From: Bradyrhizobium sp. CCH5-F6
GTDB lineage: Bacteria; Pseudomonadota; Alphaproteobacteria; Rhizobiales; Xanthobacteraceae
Assembly: GCF_001556045.1 (NCBI RefSeq)
Contig: NZ_LSIC01000050.1
Coordinates: 1 to 64,000 of the forward strand
Direction of reading: 5' to 3'
Length of the DNA stretch: 64,000 nucleotides
The stretch's first letter is position 1; each line of letters opens with the position of its first letter. The notes below the pieces were generated by a model. The model was given only the letters and a program-made list of their open reading frames with translations, searched no databases and had not been told where the DNA came from. Of the stretch, positions 52,937 through 60,455 are shown piece after piece. The translations under genes and the position numbers were made by a program.

Positions 52937-54616
52937 TTGATTGTCTCGGCACAGAGAAACCTGCATCGTCAGGTTTGGCGGGCCACGTTGGCTTGCATCG
53001 CAAGCGTCGTCTCCATCGCCACGGCAGTCGCCGGTGAGACGATCGCGCCGGTGACCGCGTGCGATCGGCTTCAGGCCGAGTCGGGCGCGGCGATGCGTGT
53101 CAGCGAGGCGCAGGCACGGCCGGCGTCGGGCGGCTTGCCCGCGCATTGCGAGGTGATCGCATATCTCGACGAACGAACCGGCGCCGACGGCCAGAAGTTT
53201 GCGATCGGCCTGCATCTGAGACTACCCGACGCCTGGAACGGCCGCTTCGTGTTTCAGGGGCAGGGCGGCACCGACGGCGTCCTCGGCAACGGCGATGCGC
53301 AGCCCGGCGGCGGGAAGCCGAGTGCGCTCAATCAGGGCTACGCGACGGTCACGACGGATGCCGGCCACAGCAATGCGCCGGGGCCGCTCGGCGGCGCCAG
53401 CTTCGGCCTCGATCCGCAGGCGCGGATCGATTTCGGCTATCGCGCCGACGATCAGGTGACCCGGCGCGCAAAGCAACTCATCCAGACCTATTACGGTCGC
53501 CCGCCGAACTACTCCTACTTCCTCGGCTGCTCCAATGGCGGGCGTCACGGCATGATGGTCACGCAGCGCTATCCGGATCATTTCGATGGCGTGGCCGCGG
53601 GCGCACCGGCTTTCCGAATGCCCGAGAAGGGCCTTGCTGGCGCCGCGTCGACACAAGCTTTTGCGGCGATCTCACCCACGGCGCCGGACGGCCGGCCAAT
53701 CCTGGCGCAGGCCTTGTCGCAGGCCGACATGGATTTGCTCTCCAAGTCGATCCTGCAGTCCTGCGACGAGTCCGACGGCCTTGCCGACGGCATCATCGAC
53801 AACATGCCGGCCTGCCGCTTCTCCCCGCGCAAGCTGCAATGTCCGGCCGAAAAGACCGCGAGCTGTCTGTCCTCAGGCCAGGTCGCAGCGCTCGAAACCT
53901 ATTTCCAGGGACCGGCCACGGCGCAGGGCCGCCGGATCTATGCGTCCTATCCCTATGATGCCGGCGTTGCCACGGAGGGCTGGCGGCGCTGGATTCTCGG
54001 CACGGCGCCCGACAGCCGCGTCAACGCCTTCAACGTCTCCTTTGGTGCGACCTTGGCCTATCTCTACATGACGCCGCCGCAATCGCCCTTGGCCAACGAA
54101 GCGGAGGCCGTTTACGACTTCTATCGCTCCGTCGACGTCACGGACGCCCATGCGAAAATCTTCGGCACCAGCGCGACGATGCCCGAGAGTTCGGTGCAGA
54201 CAATCTCCGCCAACTCGGTCGACCTTTCCGGGTTCCGTGCGCGGCGCGGCAAGCTCTTGCTCTATCACGGCGTCAGCGATCCCACTTTTTCCGCGCTTGA
54301 TACCGTGGACTGGTACAAGCGCCTCACGAGCGCGGTGGGCGCAGAGAAGGAGACGGCCGACTTTGCCCGCCTCTTCCTCGTGCCGGGCATGAACCATTGC
54401 TCGGGAGGCCCCGCCACCGACAGTTTCGACGTGCTGACACCGCTGGTCGCCTGGGTTGAGCAGGGACGCGCGCCCGAGCGCATCGAGGCCCGCGCGGGTG
54501 CGAAAACGCCATGGCCGGAACGTAGCCGGCCGCTGTGCCCCTATCCGCGCCAGGCGCGCTATCTCGGCCATGGCAGCATCGAGAAGGCCGAGAACTTCAC
54601 CTGCGCTGCGCCTTAG
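52937..54616 (+). CDS. Second secreted tannase/feruloyl-esterase-family hydrolase
   Basis: A 559-residue secreted alpha/beta hydrolase. The start is a TTG at 52937 with CAGGGGGA upstream, followed by an export signal of about 35 residues (ACIASVVSIATAVAGE). The nucleophile elbow is GCSNGGRHG (about residue 197), the acid lies near the late HGVSDPTFSALDTVDWY and the His in PGMNHCSGGPATD. It belongs to the same family as the protein at 19502 but is clearly different in sequence. It is probably the last gene of the operon and would release an aromatic acid outside the cytoplasm. Confidence 0.87.
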   Translation: MIVSAQRNLHRQVWRATLACIASVVSIATAVAGETIAPVTACDRLQAESGAAMRVSEAQARPASGGLPAHCEVIAYLDERTGADGQKFAIGLHLRLPDAWNGRFVFQGQGGTDGVLGNGDAQPGGGKPSALNQGYATVTTDAGHSNAPGPLGGASFGLDPQARIDFGYRADDQVTRRAKQLIQTYYGRPPNYSYFLGCSNGGRHGMMVTQRYPDHFDGVAAGAPAFRMPEKGLAGAASTQAFAAISPTAPDGRPILAQALSQADMDLLSKSILQSCDESDGLADGIIDNMPACRFSPRKLQCPAEKTASCLSSGQVAALETYFQGPATAQGRRIYASYPYDAGVATEGWRRWILGTAPDSRVNAFNVSFGATLAYLYMTPPQSPLANEAEAVYDFYRSVDVTDAHAKIFGTSATMPESSVQTISANSVDLSGFRARRGKLLLYHGVSDPTFSALDTVDWYKRLTSAVGAEKETADFARLFLVPGMNHCSGGPATDSFDVLTPLVAWVEQGRAPERIEARAGAKTPWPERSRPLCPYPRQARYLGHGSIEKAENFTCAAP

Positions 54617-54638
54617 GCGGCCGCGAGGCGACCGGGGC

Positions 54639-55646
<1,008 letters not shown>

Positions 55647-55864
55647 GCGGGGGGCACCTGAGTGGAGGATCTGCGCGATGATGCGCGTCTGCAAGGGTCA
55701 CATGTAATGTCGGGAAGACACGGCCGCTCAACAGTTTGAGCCGCCGGCATGGCCGTTCACAACACTGTTATTGCGACCACTGGCGCCCTTCGTCTCAACT
55801 GGGCGTTCTGCGCCTGTTGTTGTAGCTTGCGCGAGCAAGAGCCCCGATGCCGGGAGGAACTGAC

Positions 55865-56368
55865 ATGACCAACGTCGTACTCGACCGCCGCAGTCTCCTC
55901 GCCGCCGGCGGCACCGTCCTCGCAACCGGGGTCCTGGCATCAGGCTTCCCCGGCCTCCTGTTGCCGGCGCGCGCGGACGGCCTCGCACCGACCCAGTCGA
56001 TGTCGGGCGGGGCCAACAACTACCGCAAGGGCGCGGCGATCGTAGAGCGAATCGGCAAGGGCGGCTTCTGGATGAGCGGCACGGTGCGCCGCGCCGGCGA
56101 CGGCGCTCCGCTCGCCGGGCAGCGCATCCAGATCTGGGCGCACACGGTCGAAGGGCAGGAGCACGAGCCGCAGAGCCATGGCGCCACGCTCACCGACAAG
56201 GACGGCAAGTTCCGGCTCGAGATGCCGCAGATCATCCCGATCTTCGGCCAGCCGCATGGCCATCTCGCCTATGACAGCGGCGAGTTCAAGACCGTCTTCC
56301 TGCGGCCGGTGATGCGCAGCGCCAAGGACACCAGCCTCGAGGCGCACTTCGTGCTGCAGCCGGCCTGA
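55865..56368 (+). CDS. Tat-exported intradiol-dioxygenase-fold protein
   Basis: A 167-residue protein with a twin-arginine signal (DRRSLLAAGGTVLATG, residues 7-22). The mature part resembles the beta-sandwich of protocatechuate-type dioxygenases (GGFWMSGTVRRAGDGAPLAGQRIQIWAH, then TLTDKDGKFRLEMP and PHGHLAYDSGEF). It is shorter than true dioxygenases and lacks the usual Tyr-Tyr-His-His iron set. It starts after GGGAGG and is 12 bp upstream of a heme membrane protein, so the two form a pair. Confidence 0.7.
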   Translation: MTNVVLDRRSLLAAGGTVLATGVLASGFPGLLLPARADGLAPTQSMSGGANNYRKGAAIVERIGKGGFWMSGTVRRAGDGAPLAGQRIQIWAHTVEGQEHEPQSHGATLTDKDGKFRLEMPQIIPIFGQPHGHLAYDSGEFKTVFLRPVMRSAKDTSLEAHFVLQPA

Positions 56369-56380
56369 GCTGACCTGAAA

Positions 56381-57010
56381 ATGAGGGGATGGAGATCGGC
56401 CCGGGCGAGCCTGATCTGGGCCGCCCTTGTCCTGGCCATTGGCGTGCCGGTCGCCGCTGCTGCGGCAAGCGAGCAACTCGCATGGCGCGGCCCGGTCTAC
56501 ATCCTCGCCGGCTTCGCCGGGATTATCGCCCTCGGTCTCGTGCTCATGCAGCCCCTGCTGATCGGCGGATATCTGCCGGGCCTGTCGGCCTATCGCGGCC
56601 GGCGCGCCCATCACTGGATCGGCGGCGCGCTGGTGCTGGCGGTGGTGATTCACGTCGCCGGCCTCTGGTTCACCAGCCCGCCCGACATGATCGACGCCCT
56701 GACCTACGCATCGCCGACGCCGTTCTCCCCCTTCGGCGTGACCGCCATGTGGGCCATCTTCATCGTCGCGCTTCTGGCGGCCCTGCGCCGGCGGTTGGGG
56801 CTGCGGCTCCGAACCTGGCGCATCGTCCACATTCCGCTCGCGATTGTCATCGTCGCAGGCAGCGTGGTGCATTGCCTGCTGATCGAGGGGACGATGGAGA
56901 CGATCTCGAAGGCCGTGCTGTGCGTGCTGGTGGTCGCCGCAACTGCAAAGGTCATGATTGACCTGCAGGTCTGGCGAAAGCGAAGGACGCTGCGCGGGGA
57001 GAGCCCGTAG
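56381..57010 (+). CDS. Ferric reductase-like heme membrane protein
   Basis: A 209-residue protein with five to six helices (about 11-28, 38-60, 78-96, 119-137, 150-168, 177-193). Histidines H77 and H91, and H150 and H164, show the two 14-residue spacings used to bind two hemes in the ferric-reductase/cytochrome b fold. It has no flavin domain, so it is a heme-only core. Its partner is the Tat-exported protein just upstream. The stop codon lies inside the repeat at 57006. Confidence 0.8.
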   Translation: MRGWRSARASLIWAALVLAIGVPVAAAAASEQLAWRGPVYILAGFAGIIALGLVLMQPLLIGGYLPGLSAYRGRRAHHWIGGALVLAVVIHVAGLWFTSPPDMIDALTYASPTPFSPFGVTAMWAIFIVALLAALRRRLGLRLRTWRIVHIPLAIVIVAGSVVHCLLIEGTMETISKAVLCVLVVAATAKVMIDLQVWRKRRTLRGESP

Positions 57011-57096
57011 CCCGGATGGAGCGCAAGCGAAATCCGGGGCAACTGCATCCGTGGTTGATGGCCCCGGATTACGCTTGCGCTCCATCCGGGCTACGC
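57006..57096. repeat. Long inverted repeat (BIME-like)
   Basis: GTAGCCCGGATGGAGCGCAA and its complement TTGCGCTCCATCCGGGCTAC form the outer arms of a hairpin of about 90 bp; CCGGGG/CCCCGG form the inner arms. It starts at the stop codon of the membrane-protein gene and probably ends that transcript. Confidence 0.7.
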
Positions 57097-57139
57097 CGCT
57101 CTGCTTGTCGTGCAGGGTGACGCGGCATATCCTTGCACC

Positions 57140-57634
57140 ATGACCGTCACCATCCCCGATCTGAAGGCGTTCCTGCTCGCCACACCGTTCTTCGGCGGTC
57201 TCCCGGAGCCGAGCCTCGACCTCCTGATCTCAATGCTGGTCGAGCGCCGCTTCGATGCCGGAGCAACCGTCGTGGCGGAGGGCGAGCCGGGACGCTCGAT
57301 GTTCATCGTCAAATCCGGCCGGCTGGCGGTGAGTAAGCGGGCCAGTTCGGGCAGCGTCATCCCGCTTTCCGGCCTTGAGCGTGGTGATTTCTTCGGCGAG
57401 ATGACGCTGATCGAAATGCAGAACCGCTCGGCCACGGTGGTCGCGGAGAGCCCGACCGAGCTGTACGAGCTGACGGCCCAAAAGCTCTACGCCTGCTACA
57501 AAGCCGATATCCACGCCTACGTGCTCGTCCTGCAGAACATCAATCGCGAGCTGTGCCGGCGGCTGCGGCGGGCAGATGATCGGTTCGCGGCACGGCAGGT
57601 GGGTGGCTCGATCGATGGTGCGCAGGACGGATAG
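57140..57634 (+). CDS. Cyclic-nucleotide-binding-domain protein
   Basis: A 164-residue single-domain cNMP-binding protein (about 10-125; FDAGATVVAEGEPGRSMFIVKSGRLAVSK, then GDFFGEMTLIEMQNRSATVVAESPTELYEL). The GEM-TLIEMQNRSAT segment stands in for the RxA phosphate-binding loop. No DNA-binding domain follows; a basic C-terminal helix ends the chain (NINRELCRRLRRADDRF). A 3'-terminal duplicate of this gene is at 58115. Confidence 0.85.
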   Translation: MTVTIPDLKAFLLATPFFGGLPEPSLDLLISMLVERRFDAGATVVAEGEPGRSMFIVKSGRLAVSKRASSGSVIPLSGLERGDFFGEMTLIEMQNRSATVVAESPTELYELTAQKLYACYKADIHAYVLVLQNINRELCRRLRRADDRFAARQVGGSIDGAQDG

Positions 57635-57691
57635 AGCTGTTGCGAAACCATCATGTTTCGCCACTGCGCAAGGCTCGATGGGGCTTGGAAA

Positions 57692-57889
57692 TCACGACTT
57701 ATCGTGCGCGTACTTCTCCAAGACCAGCCGATCATATTCATCTCGCACGGCTCTTCGCGAAACATGCCCTTTCCGGTCTTTGGCGATTTTCAGAAGGTCG
57801 GGATCAGTCGGTGCCCGCCGCCTGAATCTCGCAAAGAGCCGGGTCGGAGGCGACGACGTCCTTCCAAACAGCCGGTCAAACCATTCCAT
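57692..57889 (-). CDS. Small basic hypothetical protein
   Basis: A 65-residue protein (MEWFDRLFGR, then RLFARFRRRAPTDPDLLKIA and a C-terminal DEYDRLVLEKYAHDKS). GGGAGGACACC directly precedes the ATG at 57889, a strong ribosome binding site that makes it more credible than the surrounding frames. It has no recognised domain. It is convergent with the cNMP-binding gene. Confidence 0.5.
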   Translation of the reverse strand: MEWFDRLFGRTSSPPTRLFARFRRRAPTDPDLLKIAKDRKGHVSRRAVRDEYDRLVLEKYAHDKS

Positions 57890-57977
57890 GGTGTCCTCCC
57901 GGACGGACCGCAGGTTACGACATTATCACCATGAAATTAGGGGTCAAAAGGACAGCGTGACTGCATCTTTGCGAAGA

Positions 57978-58072
57978 GCGTAGGATGGGTAGAGCGCAGC
58001 GAAACCCATCGGCTTCGTCACCGCGCGGAATGATTTGATGGGTTTCGCTTTGCTCTACCCATCCTACGATCG
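57978..58072. repeat. Long inverted repeat
   Basis: GTAGGATGGGTAGAGC at the left end and GCTCTACCCATCCTAC at the right end pair exactly, and inner GAAACCCATC/GATGGGTTTC arms extend the hairpin to about 95 bp. It is a different repeat type from that at 57006, and separates the cNMP gene from its truncated copy. Confidence 0.7.
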
Positions 58073-58114
58073 ATAAATCAGAAGCGATAGTTCGCGCCGA
58101 TACGGGCTGCAGTC

Positions 58115-58349
58115 CGGTGACTTCTTCGGCGAGATGACGCTGATCGAAATGCAGAACCGCTCCGCCACGGTTGTCGCGGAAAGTCCGACACTGCTGTACG
58201 AGCTGACCGCGCAAAATCTCTACGCCTGCTACAAGGCCGACATCCACGCCTACGTCATCGTCCTGCAGAACATCAATCGCGAGCTGTGCCGGCGGTTGCG
58301 GCGGGCAGACGATCGGTTCGCGCGGCGCGCGGCGGATAACGACAATTGA
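58115..58349 (+). pseudogene. Truncated tandem copy of the cNMP-binding gene
   Basis: From GGTGACTTCTTCGGCGAGAT onwards this matches the 3' half of the gene at 57140 (from its GDFFGEMTLIEMQ to NINRELCRRLRRADDRF) with about one base in ten changed. The frame 58134-58349 starts at the internal Met of that segment. The 5' half (most of the beta-roll) is missing, and the segment starts abruptly near 58110. It is a decayed duplicate rather than a functional protein. Confidence 0.75.
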
Positions 58350-58390
58350 TCGTGCGCAGGATGGGGGTGACGGAGGTGTCTCAACTCGTC

Positions 58391-58475
58391 ATTGCGAGGA
58401 GCCCTTGCGACGAAGCAATCCAGAGTCCTTCTGCGGAAAGATCCTGGATTGCTTCGCTTCGCTCGCAATGACGGA
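58391..58475. repeat. Dispersed inverted repeat
   Basis: CATTGCGAGGAGC and its complement-like GCTCGCAATG end a hairpin of about 85 bp with CGAAGCAATCCA/TGGATTGCTTCG inner arms. One arm of the same element is at 25739. Such copies give rise to spurious short ORFs. Confidence 0.7.
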
Positions 58476-58869
58476 GTGTGTCGCTCACTCGCGCACGCCC
58501 CACCCGTCCCGCAAGCCCGCGCCCTGATACGGCTACAGCAGTGCCATCGAGTGCAGCGAATTTCTATGAAAGCCGAAGGCAACGATGCCGGAAAGAAGCA
58601 GCGCAGTCCCAGCCACGATCAGGCAAAACGCGAACACTGGCGAAACCTCTGGTTCGTCACGAATGCCAAAGACCATAATAGATAAAACTTTACCGACAAT
58701 CGAAAGGAAGAATTAACCTTACCACAGCGGCCCCATCGCGCGCCGTCGGGCAAAACACCTCGACCCCGTCAACCCTCCGCCGCGAAAATATTCCACTTTA
58801 ACGAAATTCGGAAATACGGCACTCTCCCGCCATCCCGGTCCGGGGAGAGGGGCGATCGTACGTCGTCAC

Positions 58870-59400
58870 GAACGTGGACCGGGCTGCGGTGGACGCGGCA
58901 GTGCCGGGCACGCGAGGGTGGGGCCAGGGCGAGATGAACCTCGTGAGGTCTCACTGCGTGCGGACGAACGGCGCTCACGTCCGGCGAAGCCCTTGGGCGG
59001 CGCCGGGCCGGCTGCGTACGGCGAAAGCGCGTGGTCCTGACCGTCGTTGCTACGGTCAAGCCTTGCGGAGATGGATCGGGGCCCAACCGGGTCGCGATGC
59101 ATCGCCAATTCGCGAGGTGACGGAGGCCAGAAGGAACTCGGCTCCGGGGAGAGCGCGCATAAGCCGTCGAACCATCGCGCAGGGAAGGCCGGGTGTTTTC
59201 CGGCCTACCTGTTGTCCCGCTTGCGCATTTGCGTGTGCAAATTCTTCGCGCGGCGGATCAAGGGTGCCAGCCGGCACCCGGCCTTCCCTGCGCTCTCTTC
59301 AAGGAAGAGGGTCAAGGAAACGAGCAAAACTCGGGCGCTTCAAGCCGCGAGAATGCTGCTTCATGCGCGAACGCAGGAATGACCCGGCGTTCTCGCTTCG
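58870..59400. repeat. Long repeat-like, gene-free region
   Basis: The gap 58350-59417 (about 1.07 kb) has no credible gene. From about 58870 the sequence resembles a long dispersed element I recall from Bradyrhizobium (GGGAGAGCGCGCATAAGCCG and the following AACCATCGCGCAGGGAAGGC). Perfect 19-bp inverted arms lie at 59177-59195 and 59275-59293 (GCGCAGGGAAGGCCGGGTG and complement). Several frames are open on both strands but look compositional. Confidence 0.4.
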
Positions 59401-59417
59401 CCAGTGCCGCTTGAGGA

Positions 59418-59768
59418 TCAGCGACGGGCAGCGATCGCGGTCAGCTCAAGCCTGACGCCTTTGCCGAGATCCGCGCCGCCGATGGCGGCGCGTGCCGGCA
59501 GATGCTCCGCGGTGAAATAGCGCTTCCAAACCTGGTTGAACGCCGCCTTGTCGGCGAGATCAGCCATGAAGATGGTCACCTGCAGAACGCAGGAGAGATC
59601 GGAGCCGGCCCCCTCGAGCAGGGTCTTCAGCTGGCGAAGCACATCCTCGGCCTGGCCTGCCATGTCGAGCCCGGCATCCTCGGGGACGATGCCGCCGAGA
59701 TAGAGCACGCCGTTATGCTCGACGATCTCGTGGAGCAGTCCTTCATAGGGCAGGGAACGTTTGATCAC
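59418..59768 (-). CDS. RidA/YjgF-family protein
   Basis: A 116-residue RidA-family protein (IKRSLPYEGLLHEIVEHNGVLYLGGIVPEDAG, then QVTIFMADLADKAAFNQVWKRYF and LPARAAIGGADLGKGVRLELTAIA). I use the GTG at 59768. The frame continues upstream to a TTG at 59852 through three 15-bp tandem repeats, which look like expansion rather than protein. RidA proteins hydrolyse reactive enamines. A second RidA gene is at 51625. It lies next to tRNA-Thr. Confidence 0.8.
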   Translation of the reverse strand: MIKRSLPYEGLLHEIVEHNGVLYLGGIVPEDAGLDMAGQAEDVLRQLKTLLEGAGSDLSCVLQVTIFMADLADKAAFNQVWKRYFTAEHLPARAAIGGADLGKGVRLELTAIAARR

Positions 59769-59808
59769 GATGGCATCCGTGGAAGTTGCTGGCTCGCTGG
59801 CCAGGCTC

Positions 59809-59853
59809 AAGGCTTGATTCAATAAGGCTTGTTTCAACAAGGCTCGCTTCAAT
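59809..59853. repeat. Three 15-bp tandem repeats
   Basis: Three contiguous copies of AAGGCTTG-x-TTCAA-x (59809-59823, 59824-59838, 59839-59853). The unit is five codons long, so on the minus strand it encodes repeats of ALLxQ. It sits upstream of the RidA-like gene, next to the tRNA gene. Confidence 0.7.
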
Positions 59854-59862
59854 AGCGAAGGC

Positions 59863-59937
59863 TGGTGCTGCCAGACAGGATTGAACTGTCGACCTCTCCA
59901 TTACCAATGGAGTGCTCTACCACTGAGCTACGGCAGC
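59863..59937 (-). tRNA. tRNA-Thr (GGU)
   Basis: On the minus strand the gene begins GCTGCCGTAGCTCAGTGGTA at 59937. The acceptor stem GCTGCCG pairs with TGGCAGC (one G-U). The anticodon stem CTCCA/TGGAG holds the loop TTGGTAA, giving anticodon GGT (GGU in RNA) for threonine. The T-arm contains GTTCAATCC, and CCA is encoded at 59863-59865. All four arms form. Confidence 0.95.
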
Positions 59938-60242
59938 ATGTGCTGGTGAAGAATCGGGCGCCCGAGGGGCCGACCAAGCGGGCCGATATCTGCCACAAGC
60001 CCCCCTCCTGCGCAAGCTTGCCAGGCTGATCGGGACGAGAAAATCGGGCCGATATCGGGGCCAAAATGCCCGGTTTGGCTCGAAATCTCCGATTTTGCGC
60101 CGATTCCGGTTCCGATATCCCGGCCAACCGGGTAGTTGCCGGAACGCGGGACTTGGCTCCATTTCGCGCTTCGCACGCATTGGCCTCTTGAGCTGCCACA
60201 CTTCGGTGGCATCCTGTCGTCGATCCCGTCAATGGACCCTGG

Positions 60243-60431
60243 ATGACTGATCAGACCGACAAGAACGCGAGCCAGGCGAGGGCGTCCCGGGACGACCGCC
60301 TGAAATCGGCGCTGCGCGAAAACCTGAAGCGGCGGAAGATGCAGGCCCGCGAACGCGCCGCAATCACCGACCCCTCGCAGAACGACGATGGTTCCCTAAA
60401 TGAGGGGACCGCCGGCAAGACCGGCAGTTGA
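60243..60431 (+). CDS. Small conserved hypothetical protein
   Basis: A 62-residue, highly basic protein (MTDQTDKNASQARASRDDRL, then ALRENLKRRKMQARERAAITD). I recall similar proteins in Bradyrhizobium relatives, with no known role. It has no signal or membrane segment. The GGACCCTGG before the ATG is a modest ribosome binding site. The upstream 305-bp gap (59938-60242) holds only the tRNA promoter region and three CCGATATC copies. Confidence 0.6.
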   Translation: MTDQTDKNASQARASRDDRLKSALRENLKRRKMQARERAAITDPSQNDDGSLNEGTAGKTGS

Positions 60432-60455
60432 AGGCGGACGGCTGGAATTTGTGGA

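Noticed and set aside
57006..58475. A CRISPR array, because repeats are dense here
   Set aside because: The repeats are single inverted elements of three different types, not regular direct repeats with spacers, and no cas gene is present.
58874..59455. A 193-codon open frame in the repeat-like region
   Set aside because: It is Arg- and Gly-rich, lacks a ribosome binding site and overlaps the RidA-like gene on the other strand.
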